DNA of 64,000 nucleotides from Bacteroides sp. (GTDB taxonomy: Bacteria > Bacteroidota > Bacteroidia > Bacteroidales > Muribaculaceae): NCBI GenBank assembly GCA_023666835.1, contig JAMPBJ010000001.1, forward strand, positions 580,383 through 644,382, given 5' to 3'. The position numbers and the translations under genes are program-made. Below the pieces are notes generated by a model. That model was not told the DNA's origin. It searched no databases and worked only from the letters and a program-made list of their open reading frames with translations. Positions within the stretch are counted from its first letter, which is position 1. Each line of letters starts with the position of its first letter. Below are positions 40,446 through 48,061 of the stretch, in pieces.

Positions 40446-41344
40446 TCTGAAAATAGCGATTTCTGAATAGGGATATTTACTGCAATATCTTGCAGCCCCC
40501 TTGAAATGTACAACGCCTCCAGAGTTACTTCTTTTTTACCTAATAAAAGACTCTGACTCGACAATCCAGCTTTTAGCAATATTTTTTTCAAATTTAAGTG
40601 TGTAGGGAGATCTGTTCCATAGTGTTTATCGCCGCAAGAGCCATCGTAACTGATTATATAATCGATATTTCTCCGATTGAGATTTTCAAGAGCCTCAACA
40701 AAATGGTTAAAGTCAATACCTGCAAAATATCGATTATCCCGAGATGAACATACACCTTGATATGGTGGATCCATGTATACAATGTCACCGGGGACTGCAG
40801 TGTCTAATATCTGACGATAATCTTCAGATAGGAAAGTCGTCTTACCTTTTAATAAAGAGGAAATTTGACGAGCATTATTCAAAAGAGTTTGTGGTCTGGT
40901 TCCATGTCTGCGTTTATCCGGCGATTGGTTAAATAATCCATTATTGCCATATCTAACAGACCCTTTAACGCATCTTGCCAATAGATACATCATGTGCGCG
41001 GGACCGGTCTGCCCTTCATTAAATTCAGACCTAATCTTATAGTAATGTTGGACATATCCATCGGAATACTCAAATTGTTCGTTCCATAATTCTGTATACT
41101 CCTTTACAAAAGCTTCGGGTTGCTCTACTACAGCTCTGATAAGTTCTACTAAAGGACTATTAAGGTCGTTAATAACAAATTTTTGGGACATGCCTCTATA
41201 TGCAACAGCCATAGTTATGGCAGCCATGCCGGCAAATGGCTCAATTAAACGAGAAAAAGTACTGGGGAAATATTGCAATATTTGTGGAGCCAACGACCGT
41301 TTTGACCCTTGGTATTGAACAATATGAGGTACGTTTAATTTCAT
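40436..41344 (-). CDS. D12-class N6-adenine DNA methyltransferase
   Basis: A 302-residue Dam-like methyltransferase. Motif X/I region YQGSKRSLAPQIL and FAGMAAITMA (SAM binding) is followed by catalytic motif IV DPPY (VYMDPPYQGVCSS). The TRD lies between them, as in D12 (alpha) enzymes. It methylates adenine N6 in an unknown sequence and protects the host from the overlapping HNH endonuclease. The gene starts 68 bp past the 3' end of tRNA-Arg and opens the defence island. Confidence 0.93.
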   Translation of the reverse strand: MKLNVPHIVQYQGSKRSLAPQILQYFPSTFSRLIEPFAGMAAITMAVAYRGMSQKFVINDLNSPLVELIRAVVEQPEAFVKEYTELWNEQFEYSDGYVQHYYKIRSEFNEGQTGPAHMMYLLARCVKGSVRYGNNGLFNQSPDKRRHGTRPQTLLNNARQISSLLKGKTTFLSEDYRQILDTAVPGDIVYMDPPYQGVCSSRDNRYFAGIDFNHFVEALENLNRRNIDYIISYDGSCGDKHYGTDLPTHLNLKKILLKAGLSSQSLLLGKKEVTLEALYISRGLQDIAVNIPIQKSLFSECV

Positions 41345-41411
41345 ATTCGGTAATATATAACAAGTGAAGGCGGGAGGGGATTGACTCTCTCGCCTTCGCA
41401 GGTTGTTTTAG

Positions 41412-41485
41412 TGATCCGGCCGCGATTCGAACGCGGGACCGTCTGCTTAGAAGGCAGATGCTCTATCCAGCTGAGCTACCGGACC
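41412..41485 (-). tRNA. tRNA-Arg (UCU)
   Basis: This 74-nt minus-strand cloverleaf has acceptor arms GGTCCGG/CCGGATC (one G-U), T-loop GTTCGAATC and anticodon loop CTTCTAA, giving anticodon TCT. CCA is not encoded. Its 3' end faces the defence island, a common integration setting, but I found no direct repeat of the tRNA 3' end near 32,550. Confidence 0.96.
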
Positions 41486-41514
41486 ATCCTTTGATATTTT
41501 GGGTTTTGTGGCGA

Positions 41515-41522
41515 CAAAGTTA
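41515..41522 (-). promoter_or_regulatory. -7 box of tRNA-Arg promoter
   Basis: TAACTTTG on the minus strand fits TAnnTTTG, 30 bp upstream of the tRNA 5' end. It lies inside the intergenic gap below dapA. Confidence 0.5.
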
Positions 41523-41558
41523 CAACATTCCTTCGACTTTCGCAAAACCTCCGTGTGA

Positions 41559-42485
41559 TTATTCACCCGATCTGCCGTTGGTGTCGATTTCGCTTTGGGT
41601 CAGACGCAGCGAATCGAGCACATGGTGGATGCGTTCGTTGGTGGCGATACGTGTGGGCACCAGGGGCAGACGCAATTCATTTTCGCACATTCCCATCTGG
41701 TGGAGAGCGCATTTTACGCCGGCCGGATTGCCATCTACAAACAGCAGCCTGAACAGGTCGCTGAAGCGATGATGGATCTTGCGTGCACGTTCATAGTCTC
41801 CTGCCAGGGCCAGGCGGACCATCGTGGAGAATTCGCGCGGAAATGCATTGCCGATCACTGATATGACGCCGGCAGCTCCAAGGGTGATGAGCGGGAAGGT
41901 GATGGCGTCGTCGCCTGAAATCACTTTGAACCCTGGACGCATGTGACGGATGATTTCGTCGACCTGGTTCATGTTGCCGGAGGCTTCCTTGACGGCTACT
42001 ATATTGTGGAAATCTTCGGCAAGTTGAAGCGTGGTGCGGGCCTCCATATTGACACCGGTGCGACCCGGCACGTTGTAGAGTATCACGGGCAGCGGCGATG
42101 CTTTGGCAATGCAGGCGTAGTGGGCATAGATGCCTTCCTGCGATGGTTTGTTGTAGAATGGAACCACGGAGAGCACGGCGCTGTAGCCGGTGAAGTCGGC
42201 AGTGCGGAGTTCGCGCACCACCGCAGCAGTGTTGTTGCCGCCCACTCCAAGCACCAGCGGCAGGCGTCCGGCAGTCTTTTCAACCACAAATCGCTTGATT
42301 TCATCGCGTTCCTGAGGCTCGAGTGTGGGGTTTTCGCTTGTGGTGCCCAGTACTACCAGATAGTCCACTCCGCCTTCCATCAGGCTATCGAGCAGGCGTC
42401 CAAGAGCGTCGAAGTCTACTGTTTTATCTTCATGAAACGGTGTGATCAGTGCCACGCCGGTCCCGCTGAGATCTATAGTTGCCAT
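41559..42485 (-). CDS. dapA: 4-hydroxy-tetrahydrodipicolinate synthase
   Basis: A 308-residue cytoplasmic Schiff-base aldolase that condenses pyruvate with aspartate semialdehyde in the lysine/diaminopimelate pathway. The family start GTGVALITPFHEDKTVDF, the LGTTSENPTL loop, the YNVPGRTGVNM motif and the Schiff-base lysine in IVAVKEASGNM are all present. I prefer the ATG at 42485 to one three codons upstream because it matches the usual N-terminus and leaves a 17-nt leader from the predicted start site. The gene is monocistronic, flanked by tRNA-Arg. Confidence 0.96.
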   Translation of the reverse strand: MATIDLSGTGVALITPFHEDKTVDFDALGRLLDSLMEGGVDYLVVLGTTSENPTLEPQERDEIKRFVVEKTAGRLPLVLGVGGNNTAAVVRELRTADFTGYSAVLSVVPFYNKPSQEGIYAHYACIAKASPLPVILYNVPGRTGVNMEARTTLQLAEDFHNIVAVKEASGNMNQVDEIIRHMRPGFKVISGDDAITFPLITLGAAGVISVIGNAFPREFSTMVRLALAGDYERARKIHHRFSDLFRLLFVDGNPAGVKCALHQMGMCENELRLPLVPTRIATNERIHHVLDSLRLTQSEIDTNGRSGE

Positions 42486-42507
42486 AGCAGTCATGTCTTT
42501 TGGTTTA

Positions 42508-42515
42508 CAAATTTA
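42508..42515 (-). promoter_or_regulatory. -7 box of dapA promoter
   Basis: TAAATTTG on the minus strand fits TAnnTTTG, 23 bp before the chosen dapA ATG. Confidence 0.5.
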
Positions 42516-42661
42516 ACCAATATGATGATGCGAAGCAAATCAAACAGTGCAAAAAAAATCTGCAGTGCGCTCTTTTATGAAATGGGATCTAAACCATCGG
42601 TGTCCGGTGTTTGTTATTATGATAGTATAGAAAATAGAAACCAATAAAAACACACAGAATT

Positions 42662-42973
42662 ATGAACGATTTTGATAAATTGATTGCCGATTCGAAACCT
42701 ACTCTGGTGGATTTCTACGCAACTTGGTGCGGCCCATGCAAAATGCAGGCTCCTATTCTCGAAGAGGTGAAAAACGAGGTTGGCGATGCTGCCAACATTA
42801 TTAAAATTGACGTCGATAAGAATCCGGCCATCTCGGCCCGTTATCGTGTGCAATCCATCCCGACATTGATCATGTTTAAGGATGGCGAGGCAGTGTGGCG
42901 TGCAAGCGGTCTGCATCAGAAGGACCAGTTGCTGGCCAAAGTCAACGAATTTATTATGCTGCATAAAGTTTGA
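42662..42973 (+). CDS. trxA: thioredoxin
   Basis: A 103-residue cytoplasmic disulfide reductant with the redox motif WCGPC at residues 22-26 and the cis-proline loop SIPTLIMFKDG. Length matches classical thioredoxin. There is no signal peptide. It is followed by a strong bidirectional hairpin shared with the convergent transporter gene. Confidence 0.95.
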   Translation: MNDFDKLIADSKPTLVDFYATWCGPCKMQAPILEEVKNEVGDAANIIKIDVDKNPAISARYRVQSIPTLIMFKDGEAVWRASGLHQKDQLLAKVNEFIMLHKV

Positions 42974-42992
42974 CCTGCAGCCAACTAAAAAG

Positions 42993-43028
42993 CAACAAGG
43001 GATCGCATACGTGTGCGATCCCTTGTTG
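42993..43028. terminator. bidirectional terminator between trxA and the transporter gene
   Basis: A perfect 15-bp stem (CAACAAGGGATCGCA with TGCGATCCCTTGTTG) around a 6-nt loop lies between convergent genes. The minus-strand T-run (GTTGCTTTTT) is good, and the plus-strand one is weak. Confidence 0.75.
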
Positions 43029-43053
43029 TCGTATGATTTGATAACTGCGGCAG

Positions 43054-44715
43054 TTACATAAATGCGAGGATGATGCCTTGTGCGGTGACTACTCGCAGGA
43101 ACATCGTCAAAGGATAGACCGTAGAGTAAGCTACGGCCGGAGCATCGTGGCCGGTGGCGCTGTTGGAGTAGGCCAGGGCAGGGGGATCGGTGTAGCTTCC
43201 GGAGAAGAGACCCATGATGGTGAGGAAGTTGATCTTGTAGACACCGCGGGCTATGCAGCCGATCACCACCAGAGGAACGAACGTGATGATGAAACCCCAG
43301 ATCACCCACCACATACCGGTGGAATTGAACACCGTCTGTGCGAAGCCAGCGCCCGACGAGATGCCCACCGATGCAAGGAAGAGGCATATGCCGAGCTCGC
43401 GCATGAGCAGCGATGCCGACGATGAAGTGTAGGTGACAAGCTTGAATTTGTAGCCAAATCGCGAGAGTAGGATGGCAACAACGAGCGGACCGCCGGCGAG
43501 GCCGAGCTTCATACCGTAGCCGAGGTTGAGCGATCCGACTATTATACCGAACATGATGCCGACGAATATAGTGATGAGGTTAGGTTCGTTGAGACGTTTC
43601 ATCGAGTTGCCAAGGCGGTTGGCCAAACGATCGATGTCGTTGAGATCGCCGACCACCGTGATGCGGTCGCCCATTTGAAGGCGAAGGTCGGGCGATGCGA
43701 GCAGGTCGACACCTGCACGGTTGACGCGAGTGGCATTGAGTTGATAGGCTGAGTGCAGACGGAGCGATCCGAGAGCTACGCCGTTGTATTTGCTCTTCGT
43801 GATGAGGATTCGTCGCGAAACCACGCGGCTGGGGGTCACTTCCTCCCAGTCCATTTCGACTTCCGGGCCTACGACTGATTCGAAGCGGGGGGTGTCGGTA
43901 GCCGAGATGACCACAAAGAACTTGTCGCCGACGCGAACCTGGGTCTGCGATGTCGGTATGATGATGTTGCCGGTCTGATCCATCAATCGAGAGATGACGA
44001 AGTCGCATTGGATGATGTCGTGGAGCTCGCGCAGTGATTTGCCGTTGATCAGATGGTTGGTGACTTCGATCGACACGAAGTTGGGCTTGGTGTGGAGCTT
44101 TTCGTTCTCTTCTTCGATGGCTTTGATTTCGTCATCGATCTTGACGCGGAATATGGCTTTGATCAGGAATATGGCTCCGATAATGCCGCAAACGCCAAGC
44201 GGGTAGGCTGCTGCATATCCCATCGACATGGTGTTGATGGCTTCGGGGCTTTTAGCTGCCTGCTGGGCGGCTGCCAGACCGGGGGTGTTGGTGACGGCAC
44301 CCGAGAGAATACCGACCAGAGCGGTGATGTCGGTCTTGCCACGCTCAATGTAGTAGATGGTGAGCATGATGGCAATGTTGAGAGCTATAGCACCCACTGC
44401 CAGCATGTTGAGTCTGACGCCTCCCTTTTTAAACGACGAGAAGAAGCCGGGACCCACCTGAATACCAATGGCGAAAATAAACAGAATCAGACCAAATTCG
44501 CGCACGAACTTCAGCACAGCGGGATCAACGATGTAGCCGAAGTGACCCATGATGATGCCAACAAACAGCACGAAAGTGACACCGAGCGACACGCTGCCGA
44601 ATTTGATTTTACCTAAAAAAACACCGACAGCGATGACAAACGAATAAAGCACCAGGGTGCTTGCCAATTCAGTTTGACCGGGGCCGAGCAAATTGATTAA
44701 CCAGGAAAAATCCAT
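43054..44715 (-). CDS. AspT/YidE/YbjL-family transporter with paired RCK_C domains
   Basis: A 553-residue inner-membrane protein. Two hydrophobic AspT/YidE/YbjL duplication halves (about residues 10-190 and 380-550) flank two TrkA-C (RCK_C) regulatory domains (about 205-370, with LRELHDIIQCDFVISRL and NATRVNRAGVDLLASPDLRL). Members exchange or export small anions such as aspartate/alanine or dicarboxylates. The substrate here is unknown. A -7 box lies 64 bp upstream. Confidence 0.9.
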   Translation of the reverse strand: MDFSWLINLLGPGQTELASTLVLYSFVIAVGVFLGKIKFGSVSLGVTFVLFVGIIMGHFGYIVDPAVLKFVREFGLILFIFAIGIQVGPGFFSSFKKGGVRLNMLAVGAIALNIAIMLTIYYIERGKTDITALVGILSGAVTNTPGLAAAQQAAKSPEAINTMSMGYAAAYPLGVCGIIGAIFLIKAIFRVKIDDEIKAIEEENEKLHTKPNFVSIEVTNHLINGKSLRELHDIIQCDFVISRLMDQTGNIIIPTSQTQVRVGDKFFVVISATDTPRFESVVGPEVEMDWEEVTPSRVVSRRILITKSKYNGVALGSLRLHSAYQLNATRVNRAGVDLLASPDLRLQMGDRITVVGDLNDIDRLANRLGNSMKRLNEPNLITIFVGIMFGIIVGSLNLGYGMKLGLAGGPLVVAILLSRFGYKFKLVTYTSSSASLLMRELGICLFLASVGISSGAGFAQTVFNSTGMWWVIWGFIITFVPLVVIGCIARGVYKINFLTIMGLFSGSYTDPPALAYSNSATGHDAPAVAYSTVYPLTMFLRVVTAQGIILAFM

Positions 44716-44778
44716 TAAAAAGTGTTGTAAAAGATTGATAGATACTTTGGTGACTACCGAAGCCGGTTTTCAGGGTGC

Positions 44779-44786
44779 AAAGTTAC
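44779..44786 (-). promoter_or_regulatory. -7 box of the transporter promoter
   Basis: TAACTTTG on the minus strand fits TAnnTTTG, giving a predicted leader of about 58 nt. Confidence 0.5.
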
Positions 44787-44892
44787 GGCTTTTTCACCAT
44801 ATAAACGGCCTCGGCCAATCTTTTTTTTGAACAACTTTGGCAAAAAGATGATAAAAGTGGGCAAAAGGTTTTCGCAATTGGGCGCGCGGCAT

Positions 44893-44900
44893 TAACTTTG
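44893..44900 (+). promoter_or_regulatory. -7 box of tamL promoter
   Basis: TAACTTTG fits TAnnTTTG, 19 bp upstream of the ATG at 44920. Confidence 0.55.
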
Positions 44901-44919
44901 CAAATCAGATAGCCTCGGA

Positions 44920-47274
44920 ATGCGTCGCAAAACACCAATCATATTATCCACGTTGCTTCTTGTCCTTGTGTTGTGGGCTTGCAGCTCAACCCGACATGTG
45001 CCGCAGGGGTCGCTTTTGCTCGACCGGGTGGATATCGAAGTCGACGATTCGTCAGGGATTGACAGGGCTGAAATGGCCAACTATCTCCGGCAGATGCCCA
45101 ACCACAAGGTACTCGGCTTCGCCAAACTGCAGCTGGGGCTCTACAACATGTCGGGCAGTGACAGCTCGCGGTGGTACAACCGTTGGCTCCGGCGGCTTGG
45201 CCAGCCCCCGGTGATCTACGATCCGACGCTTACGGAAAACTCCCGTCGCCAACTCACCCAGGCGATGATCAACAAGGGCTATATGGATGCGACCGTTGTG
45301 GTCGACACCATGGCTGACACATCAAAGCGCAAGATGAAGGTGACCTACGAGCTTCATCCGGGCGACGCTCACGTGATCCGAAGTATTAGCTATGAGATTC
45401 CCGACACGACAATCCGGAGCATCCTTATGGCCGATACTTCATTGTTGTCGCTCACTGCCGGCGACCGCTTTGACCGCAATGCTCTTGATCAGGAACGAAC
45501 CGCTTTCACCAACCGCATGCGACAGGCCGGCTATTATGCTTTTGCAAAGGAATACATCACGTTTATTGCCGACACGGCTGAGAATTCGCTCGACGTCGAT
45601 CTCACTATGGTGGTGCGCCCTCCGATGGCAGCGGCTGAGGATTCGCACACGTCTCCCGACGAAGTCGACCACTCGCACCACCGCTACACGATCAACCGCG
45701 TCATTTTCGTGGCCGGAGGCACCACCGCTCCGCGTCAGACCCAGATAGAATCGGGTGATCTCGATTCGGTCTATTATCGTGGAATCACGGTGCTGTATCC
45801 CGGCGACGACCATTATATTCTTCCATCCATTCTCGACGAAAAATGCTTCATACGTCCCGGTGAGGCATATAATCCACGAGCCATCGACCGCACCTATGAG
45901 GCGCTGTCACAGTTGAGCATCATTAAGTCGATCAATATAGAGATGGATCCTGTGGGACATGTCGACGGACAGGATATGCTCGATGCATATATAGTGTTGA
46001 CGCGCAACAAGAAACAGGGTGTCACGCTTGAACTCGAAGGAACTAACTCAGAGGGCGATTTTGGTTTTGGCGTCGGGGTGGCCTACCAGCACCGTAATCT
46101 CGCCCACCGCAGCAATTTGCTGACCACCAAATTCCGCGTCAACTATGAGAGTCTGTCGGGCAATCTGTCGAACCTGATCAACGACCGCTACACGGAATAT
46201 GCCGCCGAAGTGGGCATCACATTCCCAAAATTCATGATGCCGTTTTTGAGCCGTAGCTACAAACAGCGCATCAAAGCCTCAACCGAGCTGGCCACCTCGT
46301 TCAACTATCAGGAGCGTCCGGAATACACCCGCGTCATTGCGGGTGCCGCCTGGAAGTACAAATGGACCACGCCCGACAACCGCATACGCCGCACCTGGGA
46401 TCTGGTCGACATCAATTATGTGTATCTGCCCGAGAGCACCATCGATTTCATCAACCAGATAGCGCCGAGCAATCCTTTGCTCCGATATAGCTACGAGGAT
46501 CACTTCATCATGCGCATGGGCTATACGATCAACATGACCAACAAGCAGATAGCCTCCAATAATATAGTACGCTATCGCCTGCAACCTTACGTCTACACCC
46601 TGCGCGCATCGGCCGAAACCGCAGGCAACTTGCTATACGCCATATCGTCGTTGACCGGTCAGCATCGCGACGACGGTGTCTACAAACTGTTCGGCATCCA
46701 ATATTCGCAATATGCCAAGGCTGAGATTGACTATTCGCTGACCCGCAACATATCACAGCGCCACGCACTGGCTTTCCATGTAGGGTTCGGCATTGGAGTG
46801 CCCTACGGCAACTCGCGCGTGCTGCCGTTTGAAAAGCGATTCTATGCCGGTGGCGCCAACGGTGTCAGAGGCTGGAGCGTGCGCACCCTCGGCCCTGGAT
46901 CGTTTGACTCTCGCAATTCGGTGACCGACTTTATCAACCAATGCGGCGACATACGGCTCGACTTGTCTATGGAATACCGCGCCAAACTGTTCTGGGTGTT
47001 TGAGGGAGCAGCATTCATCGATGCCGGCAACGTGTGGACCATCCACAACTATGAGAATCAGCCGGGTGGCATGTTTCACTTCTCCACGTTCTGGAAGCAG
47101 ATAGCCATGGCCTATGGCGTTGGTCTGCGTCTCGACTTCAACTATTTCCTGCTGCGACTCGATCTCGGTGTGAAAGCCTACAACCCGGCCATGAACCAGG
47201 AGCGCTGGCCACTGATCCATCCGCGATGGAAGCGCGACACGGCGTTTCACTTCTCGGTGGGTTATCCGTTCTGA
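44920..47274 (+). CDS. BamA/TamA-family outer-membrane lipoprotein (TamL type)
   Basis: A 784-residue Omp85-superfamily protein. Unlike BamA it has a lipoprotein signal (LLLVLVLWACSS, Cys21). POTRA-like repeats fill about residues 30-400, and the 16-strand barrel ends in FHFSVGYPF. The lid-loop region has the family's RGW-type motif (ANGVRGWSVRTLGPGS). In Bacteroidetes, TamL replaces TamA and is thought to pair with TamB in outer-membrane protein assembly. No tamB gene is visible beside it here. A phosphatase gene follows 51 bp downstream. Confidence 0.9.
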   Translation: MRRKTPIILSTLLLVLVLWACSSTRHVPQGSLLLDRVDIEVDDSSGIDRAEMANYLRQMPNHKVLGFAKLQLGLYNMSGSDSSRWYNRWLRRLGQPPVIYDPTLTENSRRQLTQAMINKGYMDATVVVDTMADTSKRKMKVTYELHPGDAHVIRSISYEIPDTTIRSILMADTSLLSLTAGDRFDRNALDQERTAFTNRMRQAGYYAFAKEYITFIADTAENSLDVDLTMVVRPPMAAAEDSHTSPDEVDHSHHRYTINRVIFVAGGTTAPRQTQIESGDLDSVYYRGITVLYPGDDHYILPSILDEKCFIRPGEAYNPRAIDRTYEALSQLSIIKSINIEMDPVGHVDGQDMLDAYIVLTRNKKQGVTLELEGTNSEGDFGFGVGVAYQHRNLAHRSNLLTTKFRVNYESLSGNLSNLINDRYTEYAAEVGITFPKFMMPFLSRSYKQRIKASTELATSFNYQERPEYTRVIAGAAWKYKWTTPDNRIRRTWDLVDINYVYLPESTIDFINQIAPSNPLLRYSYEDHFIMRMGYTINMTNKQIASNNIVRYRLQPYVYTLRASAETAGNLLYAISSLTGQHRDDGVYKLFGIQYSQYAKAEIDYSLTRNISQRHALAFHVGFGIGVPYGNSRVLPFEKRFYAGGANGVRGWSVRTLGPGSFDSRNSVTDFINQCGDIRLDLSMEYRAKLFWVFEGAAFIDAGNVWTIHNYENQPGGMFHFSTFWKQIAMAYGVGLRLDFNYFLLRLDLGVKAYNPAMNQERWPLIHPRWKRDTAFHFSVGYPF

Positions 47275-47325
47275 CAATCCCGGTGGCATGTTTGTTGTAA
47301 TAGAAACAAAAATAAGAAATAACCG

Positions 47326-47997
47326 ATGTTAGTAATATTCGATCTCGACGGAACTCTTCTCAACACTATAGCCGACCTTGCTGCCGCAGCCAACTATGCA
47401 TTGCGCACCGCGGGCTATCCCGAACACAGCCCGGCTGCCTATCCCTATTTCGTGGGCAACGGCGTCACCCGATTACTCGAACGCGTGCTGCCTGAAGATG
47501 TGCGGACGAAGGAGAACGTTGATCGCCTGCGCACATCTTTCATGGACTACTACGGCTCGCATCTGACCGTACACACCAAACCGTATCCCGGCATTCCCGA
47601 GCTGCTTCGCGACCTTCGTGCCGCAGGCATCGATGTGGCTGTGGCCTCCAACAAATATCAGGCGGCCGTCGACGAACTGATCCATCACTTCTTCCCCGAC
47701 ATCGAGTGGGCGGCAATTCGCGGTCAGGTTGAGGGCGTGCCTGTCAAACCCGATCCGTCAATCGTGTTCGGTATTCTGTCGGATTGCCCGACGCCGAAAT
47801 CGAAGGTGCTCTATGTGGGCGACTCGGGTGTGGACATGGAGACGGCCCGACGCGCAGCCGTGACGTCGGTCGGAGTGACCTGGGGCTTCCGCACCGAGCA
47901 GGAACTCAAGGAAAACTACGCCGATCACATTGTGAAAAACGCCGACCGCATCCTAACCCTCGCCCTCGACGCCCAAAAAGGCTACGAACTCAGCTGA
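47326..47997 (+). CDS. gph: HAD-family phosphoglycolate phosphatase-like hydrolase
   Basis: A 223-residue cytoplasmic phosphatase of the HAD superfamily, subfamily IA. Motif I is FDLDGTLLNT near the start, motif II VASNKYQ, motif III Lys in KPDPSIVFG, and motif IV YVGDSGVDMETA. The closest family is Gph (2-phosphoglycolate to glycolate), but related enzymes act on other sugar phosphates or pyrophosphate, so the symbol is tentative. It may be co-transcribed with tamL. Confidence 0.85.
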   Translation: MLVIFDLDGTLLNTIADLAAAANYALRTAGYPEHSPAAYPYFVGNGVTRLLERVLPEDVRTKENVDRLRTSFMDYYGSHLTVHTKPYPGIPELLRDLRAAGIDVAVASNKYQAAVDELIHHFFPDIEWAAIRGQVEGVPVKPDPSIVFGILSDCPTPKSKVLYVGDSGVDMETARRAAVTSVGVTWGFRTEQELKENYADHIVKNADRILTLALDAQKGYELS

Positions 47998-48020
47998 AAA
48001 CGTGTTGAATGTAGGGATCA

Positions 48021-48050
48021 GTCAGACCAGTCGGACCAGTCGGACAAGTC
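48021..48050. repeat. 9-bp GTCNGACNN array, downstream side
   Basis: Three tandem units (GTCAGACCA, GTCGGACCA, GTCGGACAA) plus a partial GTC lie 11 bp past the stop of the DUF3427 helicase gene. The unit contains the interrupted palindrome GTC-N-GAC. A related array lies on the other side of the same gene. Confidence 0.8.
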
Positions 48051-48061
48051 TCCCCTGTGTA

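Noticed and set aside
32581..41344. Assignment of the island to DISARM or Mokosh
   Set aside because: DISARM needs a DUF1998 protein and a DrmA-type helicase, and Mokosh uses a UPF1-like helicase. The helicase here is SNF2-like, and DUF6361 and HIRAN are outside both definitions as I know them.
32551..41412. Integrated element with tRNA-Arg as attachment site
   Set aside because: No integrase gene and no direct repeat of the tRNA 3' end was found near the far boundary, so only an island is claimed and not an integrative element.
44821..44828. T8 run upstream of tamL as a further phase-variable tract
   Set aside because: It is intergenic and not between recognisable promoter elements, and it does not affect a reading frame.
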